Source of the DNA: Synechococcus sp. UW140 | GTDB lineage: Bacteria; Cyanobacteriota; Cyanobacteriia; PCC-6307; Cyanobiaceae | Assembly: GCF_900474295.1 (NCBI RefSeq) | Contig: NZ_UCOB01000003.1 | Span: forward strand, 230,990 to 294,989 | DNA length: 64,000 bases | Reading direction: 5' to 3' | Shown here: in pieces, positions 1-8,353 of the stretch | Layout: the number at the start of each line of letters is the position of its first letter | Position numbering within the stretch: position 1 is the first letter of the stretch | Notes under the pieces: generated by a model | Told to the model about the DNA's origin: nothing | What the model saw: the letters and a program-made list of their open reading frames with translations, nothing else | Database searches by the model: none | Translations under genes and position numbers: made by a program

Positions 1-287
1 CCTTCAGGCTCTCTCTGAATCGATGGCAAGGTGAGGAACGTCTACAGCTGGAGATCCAGGCCATTCGTGCCCATCACCCAACCATCGTGCTGCAACGTCA
101 CGGCCAGGAGTATCAGTGCGACCAAGTGAAGCCTGGGACGATCGTCCTCTCCAATGCTTCCGGCCAGAAGCTCGTGATTGATTACCGCGATGACGGCCTA
201 CATCAGTGCGACGACAACAGGGCCTCGCACCCCTACGTTGCAGCCCTGATCGAAGAGGCCGCGATCGGCCTCGGACTGCAGCCATGA
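1..287 (+). CDS. recJ: Single-stranded-DNA-specific exonuclease RecJ, C-terminal end (partial)
   Basis: The window opens inside this reading frame (frame 3), which runs to TGA at 285-287. About 94 residues are visible. The segment NRWQGEERLQLEIQAIR followed by a short Cys-containing tail resembles the C-terminal end of cyanobacterial RecJ, the 5'-3' single-strand DNA exonuclease of recombination and mismatch repair. The DHH catalytic domains would lie upstream and are not visible, so the name rests only on the tail. The stop overlaps the next start by 4 bases (ATGA), which suggests co-translation with the ClC gene. Confidence 0.65.
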   Translation, partial: FRLSLNRWQGEERLQLEIQAIRAHHPTIVLQRHGQEYQCDQVKPGTIVLSNASGQKLVIDYRDDGLHQCDDNRASHPYVAALIEEAAIGLGLQP

Positions 288-1648
288 GTTTGGATCCGAG
301 GCACCGCCATCACCTCTTCCCAGAACTACTTGATCGCAAATACTCATCACTGCGCAGCCTGGTGCCTCATTTCATCGGCCTATTGGTGGTCGGTATCGCC
401 ATTGGCTTGGCCTGTTGGCCTCTGAACATTGTCGACCGTTTACAAGACAAACTGTTCGACTTGCTTCCAACCGAAGCCGGTGAATGGTCAGCCCCAGGCC
501 TGCTGATCTGTCTGATGCCGTTAGCGGTGATGCCAATCCTGCTTTTGCTTCAGCGTGGTCCCTGGAAAGCTGGTGCAGGCTCAGGCATCCCCTCCACCAT
601 GAATGCGCTAGAGGATCCGGCGCTGATGGCGGGTGCAATGGCGGCACCGGGAACAATTCAACGTGGTGTGCTCTGGTCCATTGCCACAACGGCAATGCTT
701 CCGCTCGGAAGGGAGGGTCCAGTTGTCCAAGTAGGAGCCGCTGTCGCCAGAGCTCTGCAACGACGCTGCGGAGAGTGGCTTCCCAGCCTGAATGAACGAC
801 AACTGGTGGCGATCGGTGGTGGAGCAGGCCTGGCAGGCGGATTCAATACTCCAGTGCTAGGCGCGGTGTTCATGCTTGAGGAGCTCACCACCGATTACGC
901 CATCACAACGATCTGGCCGGCCCTTGTCGTCAGCGTTGCCGCAGCCGGTTTTAGCAACTTTGGTGGAGTGCCTCTGTTCGGTCTCGGTGTCATCAATGTG
1001 ATGACACCTGAATCTGAGCAACTTCTGTTGGCGATCCCCATCGGTCTTGCCGGTGGAGTGGTGGGTGGATTGTTCAACAGAGGACTGGTCTGGAGCAGTG
1101 GTTGGATCGCGCCTTTTGTTCAGCGCTTCCCAATTCGAACCGGCCTCTGTCTGGGCGGTGCACTCACAATCCTGGCGCTTGCGAGCTGGGGCACGAGCAC
1201 ATCTGATGGTGAGGCCCTGATCCGACAATTGATCAGAGAGGGCATGCCCAACGCTGATCCGAATGGGGGAAATCTGTCTGCAGGCCTGACAAGTTTGTGG
1301 ATCACGCTGGTCAGGGTGATCGGTCCGATGCTCGCCCTTGCCCCAGGGGTGCCCGGAGGATTGATCGATCCATCCCTCACCTTTGGGGCACTGCTTGGAT
1401 ACACCATCTGCGCTGTGATGGGGGTGAGCCAACACCTTGGGATCGCTCTAGGACTTTCTGCAGGCTTATCGGGGGCGACACAGCTGCCGCTCGTCTCGAT
1501 CGTTTTTGCCTGGCGCCTGGCTGGAGATCAGCAGTTATTTGCCGGAGTGGTGATGGCCGCTGTGATAGCCGCGTACACAGGCCGTCTGATTGCAAGAAAG
1601 CCTGTGTATCACGCCTTAAGCCTGCTTCAAAGAGCGCCGCGACGGTAA
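284..1648 (+). CDS. ClC-family chloride channel/antiporter
   Basis: A 454-residue multi-pass inner-membrane protein of the ClC family, which moves chloride or a related anion, in bacteria usually in exchange for protons. The family signatures are visible: GSGIP near residue 100, GREGP at 142-146 (E144 is the gating glutamate), and [16 protein letters not shown] near 185-200, where the terminal glutamate pair matches the proton-glutamate position of antiporters. This suggests an exchanger rather than a passive channel. The ATG at 284 gives a normal family length and a 4-base overlap with recJ. A longer frame from 206 would add a basic non-family leader. The transported anion cannot be read from sequence. 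Confidence 0.9.
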   Translation: MSLDPRHRHHLFPELLDRKYSSLRSLVPHFIGLLVVGIAIGLACWPLNIVDRLQDKLFDLLPTEAGEWSAPGLLICLMPLAVMPILLLLQRGPWKAGAGSGIPSTMNALEDPALMAGAMAAPGTIQRGVLWSIATTAMLPLGREGPVVQVGAAVARALQRRCGEWLPSLNERQLVAIGGGAGLAGGFNTPVLGAVFMLEELTTDYAITTIWPALVVSVAAAGFSNFGGVPLFGLGVINVMTPESEQLLLAIPIGLAGGVVGGLFNRGLVWSSGWIAPFVQRFPIRTGLCLGGALTILALASWGTSTSDGEALIRQLIREGMPNADPNGGNLSAGLTSLWITLVRVIGPMLALAPGVPGGLIDPSLTFGALLGYTICAVMGVSQHLGIALGLSAGLSGATQLPLVSIVFAWRLAGDQQLFAGVVMAAVIAAYTGRLIARKPVYHALSLLQRAPRR

Positions 1649-1844
1649 AACAAGATGAAGATCACTGCCGGCCCAGCAAGAGCAATCAGCGCGAGTGCCG
1701 CGAAGTTCGAAATCAGATGGAAGTCAATACCCATGGAGATTGTGCGGTGATCCGACGCAATGATCTCATTAGGCTACGGAAGATGTCACTCGATTCCAGG
1801 CACCATTCCCTGCCACTGTGATACAGCGTCACAGCAGAGAGGCC

Positions 1845-2219
1845 ATGGCAAGAGGAAAACCCTCTTGGAGCTGTATCAGTCAATGCGGTGCCTGCTGTCG
1901 TCTAGCTCCTGACGAACGACCGGAGGCACTCGAAGTGCTTAACGATGAACAACGCGAGATCTATCTTGGTTTGGTCGGTGTCGACGGTTGGTGCAGGCAT
2001 TACGACAGTGGTGGGCGGCGCTGTCGGATTTATGACGATCGGCCTGATTTTTGCCGGGTGACCAGCCTCGCGAGCTTGTTTGAGGTTCCGCCAGACCAAG
2101 CCGACAGCTTTGCGATCTCCTGCTGTCATCAACAGATCCGGTCTGTATACGGAGGCCGGAGTCGGGAACTGCGTAGGTTCAATCAGATTGTTTCGGGATC
2201 AAGGAAGGGCGATGCCTGA
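1845..2219 (+). CDS. YkgJ-family cysteine cluster protein
   Basis: A 124-residue soluble protein with the Cys-cluster pattern of the YkgJ/UPF0153 family: CGACC near the N-terminus, then WCRHY, RCRIYDDRPDFC and a late Cys pair. Such clusters are thought to bind zinc or an iron-sulfur centre; the biochemical role is not established. ATG 1845 is chosen because an AGAGAGG ribosome-binding site sits just upstream. A GTG at 1818 is a possible longer start. The 3' end overlaps the following TMEM165-like gene by 8 bases, suggesting translational coupling with a probable manganese or calcium exporter. Confidence 0.8.
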   Translation: MARGKPSWSCISQCGACCRLAPDERPEALEVLNDEQREIYLGLVGVDGWCRHYDSGGRRCRIYDDRPDFCRVTSLASLFEVPPDQADSFAISCCHQQIRSVYGGRSRELRRFNQIVSGSRKGDA

Positions 2220-2586
2220 GATCGAAACCCCCAACACTGGTGTGGTGAATCCAGTACCAGCTGAGGACGATCAATCGAAGCCGGGGATGGGCTTCACGGC
2301 GGTTTTGCTCAGCACCTTCACCACTGTCTTCGTGGCAGAACTAGGTGACAAAACCCAGCTCGCCACCCTTCTCCTATCCGCCCAGTCAGGTGAACCATGG
2401 TTGGTGTTTGTTGGGGCAGCGTTCGCTCTGATCTGTTCCAGCTTGGTTGGCGTGCTGGTAGGGCGTTGGCTCTCCACAATTCTCCCCCCAGAGCGTTTGG
2501 AACAGATGGCGGGAGTGCTGATGGTGGGATTGGGTCTCTGGCTTGGATTGCAAGCCCTGCAATCCATCACTCAATTTTCACTTTGA
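2212..2586 (+). CDS. TMEM165/GDT1 (UPF0016) half-transporter, first copy
   Basis: A 124-residue membrane protein with one UPF0016 repeat: the hallmark ELGDKTQLAT lies near residue 45, followed by two further hydrophobic helices. In the GDT1/TMEM165/Mnx family two such repeats form one cation exchanger, for example the cyanobacterial manganese exporter Mnx. Here each repeat is a separate gene, and the partner starts 13 bases downstream. ATG 2212 follows an AAGGAAG ribosome-binding site and overlaps the upstream stop. Inference: the two halves assemble as a heterodimer for Mn2+ or Ca2+ transport. The ion specificity is not visible. Confidence 0.85.
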   Translation: MPEIETPNTGVVNPVPAEDDQSKPGMGFTAVLLSTFTTVFVAELGDKTQLATLLLSAQSGEPWLVFVGAAFALICSSLVGVLVGRWLSTILPPERLEQMAGVLMVGLGLWLGLQALQSITQFSL

Positions 2587-2599
2587 CGCCTTAGATCAG

Positions 2600-2908
2600 A
2601 TGGATTTCCCACTGCTTGCCTCCACCTTCGTCACTGTGTTTCTTGCCGAACTGGGTGACAAGACTCAGCTGGCGACCGTGGCGATCAGCGGCACATCCAA
2701 CCGACCACTGGCGGTGTTCATTGGGTCGTCAAGCGCTCTTGTGCTGGCCAGCCTGATCGGGGCAATCGCAGGAGGATCCATGGCCAGCGTTGTGCCCGCT
2801 GACCTGCTCCAGCTTCTGGCCTCTGCTGGCTTCCTTTTGATCGGCATCCGTTTGCTCTGGCCGATGTTGTCGTCTTCAAAAGGGTTGAAAAGCGCAGAAG
2901 AAGACTGA
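2600..2908 (+). CDS. TMEM165/GDT1 (UPF0016) half-transporter, second copy
   Basis: A 102-residue membrane protein, second half of the split pair. It starts MDFPLLASTFVTVFLAE and carries the same ELGDKTQLAT signature near residue 15, followed by two hydrophobic segments. ATG 2600 places the signature at the usual distance from the N-terminus; an upstream ATG at 2543 would overlap the first gene and add non-membrane sequence. Adjacent to and co-oriented with the first half, so the two are probably made together. The expected role is export of manganese or calcium across the plasma or thylakoid membrane. Confidence 0.85.
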   Translation: MDFPLLASTFVTVFLAELGDKTQLATVAISGTSNRPLAVFIGSSSALVLASLIGAIAGGSMASVVPADLLQLLASAGFLLIGIRLLWPMLSSSKGLKSAEED

Positions 2909-3036
2909 TTCGGGTCTGCACCTAAAATTAATCAACACCTGGACATCCTCTGCGTGGTTCTTGAGCTCCGGTTCAAGGGCCTGTCCAAGGTGATCCCCGC
3001 CCCCGGCCCTGTAGGCCGGCCAGCTCACACCCAACG

Positions 3037-5370
3037 ATGAAGTTCTCGGTCGCCGATCTCCTCGACCATCTCCCCCTAACCGGATCTCTGGAAACGGGGA
3101 AACTCGAAAAGATTTTGCGGCTCAGTAACCGCGCTGAAAAGCAGCATCTAACTCTGGCGCTGCAAAGCCTGGCGAAACTTGGAGTGCTCGAGCTCGCTGG
3201 AGAAGAAGAGGTCAGCCGTTGCCAAGACGAAGGCCTGATTGAGGCGCGGTTGCGTTGCAGCAGCAAAGGCTTCTGCTTTGCCATCCGCGAAGACGGAGGT
3301 GAAGATATCTACGTTCGAGATCACCAGCTCAATCACGCCTGGAACGGTGACCGCGTGCTTGTGCGAATCACACGGGAGGGTGGTCGTCGACGATCACCCG
3401 AAGGGGGGGTGCAATGCATTCTTGAACGCAGTACCACCAGCCTTCTCGCCCAGCTCGAAAAGCAGGACGAACGCCTGATGGCCTTGCCGCTCGATGATCG
3501 CGTGCTCGCGACCATCGAACTGCCCGAGGCGGATGTCTGTCATCTGACTGAAATCGACGAACCCTCAGTCGTCGAAGTGGAGGTCGACCGATATCCGGTG
3601 GCTCAGTTTTCAGCCCGCGGCCACGTCGCACGACCGCTGCCCCTCGATGCAGGGCCTGCCGGTGATCGTGAGCTGCTACTCACCAAAGCCCACCTGCACA
3701 AAAGGCCCCCAGCTCCTCGAGCCAGTAGTAAGTCCCCTTCAACCAAAAAAAGAGTCGATCTCACCGATCAACCTTCGCTGTTACTACGGTCATGGGCTGG
3801 CCTTCAGGCTCCATGTCTGCCGGCAGTTCATGTGGAACCCCATGAAGGCGGCAGCCGTCTCTGGCTCCATGCTCCATCGATTGCTGAAAGGATCAACCCC
3901 GCTAGCAGCATGGATCATTGGTTGCAAGATCAAGGAGAAGCTCTCTGTTTAGGAGAGTCCTGGCAGCCTTTACTGAACTCGACACTGACGCAGGCGAGCC
4001 GCTTCGAGGAAAATGCAAGCCAAGACGCCATCTCGCTGCGTCTTGATATCAGCGCCGACGGAACCATTGGCGAGTGGGAGTTTCAACTGAGCACGGTGCG
4101 ACCGGTCGCCACCGTGACGGCTAAAGCCTTAGCCGCCTTGGCGACCCGCAAGCCCAAGGCACGCACGGTACCGGTGGCGCTCAAGCCTCTCAAGGACCAG
4201 CTCGGTCAGATCGAGACCTTGCTCTTCTGTGCCCGCAGTTTGCATGACCAGGCCTGCAGTCGTGGGGGCATTGAACTGGACCTGCCTGCTCCAGCCCTAG
4301 AAAATCTTGGGGATCTGCGCTGTGCCTCGCCTGATTCATGTCGCCATCAATGGCTGGCACCCCTCAATCAAGAGGATCCGAATTCAATCCTTGCTGTTCT
4401 GATCAGAGCAGCTGACCAATGCTGGGCCAGACACGCCTCGGATCTCAATCTTCCATTCCTTGTGCTTGAAGCAGTGGAGCCAGACCCATCAACGCTCAAT
4501 GATGTGGCCAAAACAGCCATCGGGCTTGACCTGCCCTTGGAACTGGATGATGAGGGAACTCCCTCAGCGGTAGATCTGGTTCGAGCCTTCAAGGACAGTC
4601 CTTTGCGGAGAATGCTTGACCTTCAGATGCGCCAGGCGCTCCCTGATCCAATGGTGCGATCGATCAGCGCACGAGCACTCACCAACGAAGATGCCGAGCA
4701 TGACGATGGAGACAATCCGCTACCGAACACCGAATCGATCCCATCAGCCCAACCTGGAGCTCCCTGGTGTTGTCCAACCCTGCATGCGACAGACCTGATT
4801 AACCAGCATGTTCTTGCCGCATTGCTCAACGAAGGCAAAGATCGCCCCACCGTGCGTCATAAGGAAAAGGTGAATCTGGGTCGAAGCGGCGCAGGTGGTG
4901 GCGTCCGTTGGCCTCTGCTGACGGCCAGTCAGGAGCAGAAACTGCTCGAAGCATTCCAACAACGTCAGCTTGTGCGTCTGAACAGCCGACGCAGACAGCA
5001 GACAGAGCTGGAAAAGGATCTGATCGCCATGGCCCAGGCTCGCAGTGCGGAACCCATGGTTGAACAGGAACACAAGGGCCGTATCAGCGGTGTCCAGAGT
5101 TATGGCTTCTTTGTCGAACTCCCGCCTTCAGGGGTAGAAGGCATGGTGCACGTCAGCTCCCTGAACGACGATTGGTACGAATACCGATCACGCCAGAACC
5201 GCCTCGTGGGGAGGCGTAACCGTCGCGTTTATCAACTGGGTGACGAAGTCGTCGTCAAGGTCACCAAGGTGGATGTGCTCCGTAATCAAATCGATCTCGA
5301 CATTGTTGAAACTGAACCTGAATCGAGCCATGGGAAGGAGTCGCTTCCCGTCGCAGTGAGCGACCAGTAA
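3037..5370 (+). CDS. RNase II/R-like (RNB) protein with eroded active site and C-terminal S1 domain
   Basis: A 777-residue protein with the architecture of RNase II/R: an N-terminal winged-helix/cold-shock part, a central RNB-like region (about residues 250-600) and an S1 RNA-binding domain at about 679-760 (HKGRISGVQSYGFFVEL). The aspartate cluster that binds metal in active enzymes (a DxxDxDDA-type motif) is not present; the equivalent stretch near residue 262 reads AVHVEPHEGG, followed by LWLHAPSIAERI where active enzymes have an IADVSHYV-type segment. It is therefore probably RNA-binding without standard exonuclease activity. It may correspond to the cyanobacterial Zam-type RNB proteins. 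It sits just before ubiX and acsF. Confidence 0.75.
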   Translation: MKFSVADLLDHLPLTGSLETGKLEKILRLSNRAEKQHLTLALQSLAKLGVLELAGEEEVSRCQDEGLIEARLRCSSKGFCFAIREDGGEDIYVRDHQLNHAWNGDRVLVRITREGGRRRSPEGGVQCILERSTTSLLAQLEKQDERLMALPLDDRVLATIELPEADVCHLTEIDEPSVVEVEVDRYPVAQFSARGHVARPLPLDAGPAGDRELLLTKAHLHKRPPAPRASSKSPSTKKRVDLTDQPSLLLRSWAGLQAPCLPAVHVEPHEGGSRLWLHAPSIAERINPASSMDHWLQDQGEALCLGESWQPLLNSTLTQASRFEENASQDAISLRLDISADGTIGEWEFQLSTVRPVATVTAKALAALATRKPKARTVPVALKPLKDQLGQIETLLFCARSLHDQACSRGGIELDLPAPALENLGDLRCASPDSCRHQWLAPLNQEDPNSILAVLIRAADQCWARHASDLNLPFLVLEAVEPDPSTLNDVAKTAIGLDLPLELDDEGTPSAVDLVRAFKDSPLRRMLDLQMRQALPDPMVRSISARALTNEDAEHDDGDNPLPNTESIPSAQPGAPWCCPTLHATDLINQHVLAALLNEGKDRPTVRHKEKVNLGRSGAGGGVRWPLLTASQEQKLLEAFQQRQLVRLNSRRRQQTELEKDLIAMAQARSAEPMVEQEHKGRISGVQSYGFFVELPPSGVEGMVHVSSLNDDWYEYRSRQNRLVGRRNRRVYQLGDEVVVKVTKVDVLRNQIDLDIVETEPESSHGKESLPVAVSDQ

Positions 5371-5386
5371 GCCAAGCGCCGCAACT

Positions 5387-6025
5387 GTGAGTCATTCAAA
5401 TCAGAACGATCAAGCATTGCTGCCCTACGTCCTGGCGGTCACTGGAGCCTCGGCCCAACAGTTGGCCGAGCGCTCGCTTGAGCTGCTCTTGCAGAACAAT
5501 CGCCATGTTCACCTCGTTCTCAGCAGGGGGGCCCATGAGGTCTGGAAAGCCGAAATGGGAGTGAATGTTCCAGTCGACCCTCAAACACAGGAAGGCTTCT
5601 GGAGAGAACGACTCCGATGCGATCAAGGAGTCCTCCACTGCCACCGCTGGAATGATCAGGCGGCAACGATTGCCAGCGGTAGTACTCGCACCCGCGCCAT
5701 GGTGATTGTGCCCTGCAGCATGGGCAGTGTTGGCAGAATCGCTGCAGGTGTCGCCACCGACTTGGTTGAACGTTGCGCTGATGTTCACCTCAAGGAAGGA
5801 CGCCCGCTTGTGATAGCGCCCAGGGAAATGCCCTGGAACCTCATCCACCTGCGCAATTTGACCAGCTTGGCAGAAGCTGGGGCAAGGATTGCTCCACCGA
5901 TCCCAGCCTGGTACACCCAACCAAGAAGTCTCGAAGACATGGTTGATTTTCTGGTGGTGCGCCTATTCGACGGGCTAGGTGAATCGCTCACACCGATTCA
6001 ACGCTGGCGAGAAGAAAAGGCATGA
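5387..6025 (+). CDS. ubiX: Flavin prenyltransferase UbiX
   Basis: A 212-residue protein of the UbiX/Pad1 flavoprotein family, which attaches dimethylallyl to FMN to make the prenylated flavin cofactor of UbiD decarboxylases. Visible family features are the N-terminal LAVTGASAQQLAERSLELL nucleotide-binding start, VPCSMGSVGRIAAGVATDL and the C-terminal REMPWNLIHLRNLTSLAEAG block. In cyanobacteria the pathway serves plastoquinone synthesis. The start is GTG 5387, 17 bases after the RNB gene. The 3' end overlaps the next gene by 4 bases (ATGA). Confidence 0.9.
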   Translation: MSHSNQNDQALLPYVLAVTGASAQQLAERSLELLLQNNRHVHLVLSRGAHEVWKAEMGVNVPVDPQTQEGFWRERLRCDQGVLHCHRWNDQAATIASGSTRTRAMVIVPCSMGSVGRIAAGVATDLVERCADVHLKEGRPLVIAPREMPWNLIHLRNLTSLAEAGARIAPPIPAWYTQPRSLEDMVDFLVVRLFDGLGESLTPIQRWREEKA

Positions 6026-6588
6026 CCAAGCTCCAGAAGCTTCTCTTGGTGCCCAGCCTCAGCCCCCTGGTGGCAGCCATGGTTGTGGCCAGTCTCAATC
6101 TGCGCCAACCCACGTCCTTGAAGCTACTCACTTGGCGCAGCCCAGCAATTCCGATCGGAGCCTGGGTTGCTGTCGCCGCAGGAGGCGCTGGTCTGTTTAG
6201 TTTTCTGGCGGCTTATGGGGCATCCGCTGCCAGTGCTCCTCTACGCAGGCAGGTACATCGTCCCTTGGGCTGGGACAAGCCTGAAGATGAGTTCTGGTCA
6301 CCCCCTGTAGAGCAACAACCTTTCACACCGCATCAACAGACAACAGAGAGCAACCAACAAGCCACAGTGCAATGGCCTGAAAGGGATGTGCGCGATCCCG
6401 CTCCAACCGTGGCTGTCCCATTCAGGGTCATCCAGTGGGGAAACAAGGGACACTCAGAGCCTGCACAAGCCCAGAACGTTTCAAGGGCAGGAACTGCAGC
6501 GGCAACACCAGCACAACCAAAAACGACCACTGAGGACATCACAAGCCTCGATGACGACTGGGATCGTCCCCTGCCGGATGACTGGTGA
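6022..6588 (+). CDS. Conserved hypothetical two-helix membrane protein
   Basis: A 188-residue protein of unknown function. Two hydrophobic segments lie near residues 8-24 and 44-66, followed by a long polar, Gln/Pro/Thr-rich tail that ends in an acidic DDDWDRPLPDDW. The layout suggests a small membrane anchor with a disordered soluble tail. The start overlaps the ubiX stop (ATGA), so it is probably translated with ubiX. No enzymatic motif is visible. Confidence 0.7.
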   Translation: MTKLQKLLLVPSLSPLVAAMVVASLNLRQPTSLKLLTWRSPAIPIGAWVAVAAGGAGLFSFLAAYGASAASAPLRRQVHRPLGWDKPEDEFWSPPVEQQPFTPHQQTTESNQQATVQWPERDVRDPAPTVAVPFRVIQWGNKGHSEPAQAQNVSRAGTAAATPAQPKTTTEDITSLDDDWDRPLPDDW

Positions 6589-6641
6589 GCGCTGGTGACT
6601 GCTTGCCTGCGCTGACTAAAGTTGCGCCAGTGAAGGCCATC

Positions 6642-7082
6642 ATGGTGAGCGAAACTCCTGCTGCAGCAACTCCTGCACCTTCTGACAAGCCAAAGAAGGC
6701 AGAAAAAGTCGCTAAGCCGCCGAAGCCTGAAGACAAGCCGTTCGAGGCTTTCATTCATGAAGAACTGATTCCCGCCTTGCGCAAGGGATTACAAGATCAC
6801 AACATCACCCCAGCCGTCCTTGATCTCAGGCAAGGCGAACGGCCTGTTGTTGGTGGCACATGCTGGATGGTGCATGGCGAACTGCCCCCTGGCCGACGGT
6901 TCTGGCTGTGCTTCTCAGAGGCTTCGATCACCTCCTCCAAAACCATTGCACTTGCTGATCCGGGCACGGATGCGAGCCTGCTCGAGTCGTTTCTGATCGA
7001 CGAAAAGCGCATGACGCTGGCCCTGCTGCAATCCCGTCTGTTGCAAAGACTCAATGGCCAGAAATGGTTGGGTGGCAACTGA
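6642..7082 (+). CDS. DUF2996-family protein
   Basis: A 146-residue soluble protein. A Lys/Pro/Ala-rich N-terminal linker (about 35 residues) precedes a folded part containing FEAFIHEELIPALRKGL, RQGERPVVGGTCWMVHGE and LALLQSRLLQRLNG, which fits the cyanobacterial DUF2996 family. Function unknown. ATG 6642 is preceded by GAAGG at good spacing; a GTG at 6585 overlapping the upstream stop is a possible longer start. It lies directly upstream of acsF. Confidence 0.75.
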   Translation: MVSETPAAATPAPSDKPKKAEKVAKPPKPEDKPFEAFIHEELIPALRKGLQDHNITPAVLDLRQGERPVVGGTCWMVHGELPPGRRFWLCFSEASITSSKTIALADPGTDASLLESFLIDEKRMTLALLQSRLLQRLNGQKWLGGN

Positions 7083-7150
7083 GGCTTAACACGATCCACC
7101 TTGATCAGCGGTGCTCCGCCTACATTGGTTGCCACTGAAGCTCAGATTCG

Positions 7151-8233
7151 ATGGTGCCCCCAACCGCCGTCAGTGAAGCCGCAGCAGCGGATTCAGCCGT
7201 TTCCATCAAGGACCCGGTCAAGGACACGATCCTGACGCCCCGCTTCTACACAACCGACTTCGATGCGATGGCGGCGATGGACCTCCGCCCCAATGAGGCG
7301 GAACTAGAAGCCATTTGCGAAGAGTTCCGCAAGGATTACAACCGCCACCATTTTGTCCGTAACGGTGAATTCGACGGCGCCGCCGAGAAGCTCGACCCCA
7401 AAACACGAGAAGTTTTTGTTGAATTTCTTGAGCAGAGCTGCACCTCAGAATTCTCGGGATTTCTGCTTTACAAAGAACTGAGTCGCCGAATCAAGACGCG
7501 TAATCCTCTCCTTGCTGAGTGTTTCGCTCACATGGCACGAGACGAGGCCCGCCACGCTGGATTCCTCAATAAATCAATGAGCGACTTTGGCTTGCAGCTT
7601 GACCTAGGTTTTTTGACAGCCAATAAAAAGTATACATTTTTCAAGCCTAAATATATCTTCTATGCCACCTATCTCTCAGAGAAGATTGGCTATTGGCGCT
7701 ATATCGCCATCTTCCGTCACTTGGAGAAGAACCCAGACAGCAAGATCTTTCCAATCTTCAACTTCTTCGAGAACTGGTGTCAGGACGAGAACCGCCACGG
7801 TGATTTCTTTGATGCTCTGATGAAAGCCCAACCAGACACCGTTCGCGGCTTTCGCGCTCGTTTGTTCTGTCGTTTCTTCCTTTTGGCCGTTTTCGCGACC
7901 ATGTATGTGCGTGATGTGGCTCGGAAGGAGTTTTATGAAGCCCTGGGTCTCGACGCTCGCGAGTACGACCGGATGGTGATTGACAAGACCAACGAGACAT
8001 CGGCACGTGTCTTCCCTGTTGTGCTCGATGTCAAGAATCCCAAGTTCTGGGATGGGCTTGAAAATCTTGTTAACAACAATGCTGCCCTGGCTGCAGCTGA
8101 TGCCAGCAGCGCACCTGCTCCATTGAAGCTGGTGCGCAAATTGCCCCACTGGCTGGCCAACGGAGTGCAGATGGCATCCCTCTTCCTGATGTCGCCTGTG
8201 CGCAGTGACGAATATCAGCCAGCCGTCCGCTAG
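7151..8233 (+). CDS. acsF: Mg-protoporphyrin IX monomethyl ester oxidative cyclase
   Basis: A 360-residue di-iron enzyme that uses O2 to build the fifth ring of chlorophyll (forming divinyl protochlorophyllide). Two ExxH iron-binding motifs are visible: DEARHAGF (E132, H135) and DENRHGDFF (E213, H216), with the rest of the AcsF/CHL27 core ([26 protein letters not shown]). The protein is membrane-associated through hydrophobic segments around [15 protein letters not shown]. It is the aerobic cyclase, consistent with an oxygenic phototroph. A strong hairpin follows the gene at 8283-8308. Confidence 0.95.
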   Translation: MVPPTAVSEAAAADSAVSIKDPVKDTILTPRFYTTDFDAMAAMDLRPNEAELEAICEEFRKDYNRHHFVRNGEFDGAAEKLDPKTREVFVEFLEQSCTSEFSGFLLYKELSRRIKTRNPLLAECFAHMARDEARHAGFLNKSMSDFGLQLDLGFLTANKKYTFFKPKYIFYATYLSEKIGYWRYIAIFRHLEKNPDSKIFPIFNFFENWCQDENRHGDFFDALMKAQPDTVRGFRARLFCRFFLLAVFATMYVRDVARKEFYEALGLDAREYDRMVIDKTNETSARVFPVVLDVKNPKFWDGLENLVNNNAALAAADASSAPAPLKLVRKLPHWLANGVQMASLFLMSPVRSDEYQPAVR

Positions 8234-8282
8234 GCCATCGGGAACGACTCGCCGTCGGCCAGATCTCACAACATGCATCTGT

Positions 8283-8308
8283 CAATGCCTGGCGTAAGCC
8301 GGGCATTG
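8283..8308 (+). terminator. Hairpin after acsF
   Basis: An 11-bp stem (CAATGCCTGGC / GCCGGGCATTG, one T-G pair) closed by a GTAA tetraloop, 50 bases after the acsF stop. No T-run follows, so it may be a stabilising 3' end or a Rho-type end rather than a classic intrinsic terminator. It argues against a tldD start at the ATG 8273, which lies upstream of it. Confidence 0.5.
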
Positions 8309-8353
8309 TTGTGTGCAGTTCTCCATAATCAGAGCTTGACGCATTCGGGCGGT

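Noticed and set aside
206..283. Upstream extension of the ClC gene
   Set aside because: The added residues are basic and unrelated to the family; ATG 284 gives the usual overlap with recJ.
8273..8353. N-terminal extension of TldD from ATG 8273
   Set aside because: Would run through the acsF hairpin and exceed family length by 27 residues; kept only as an alternative.
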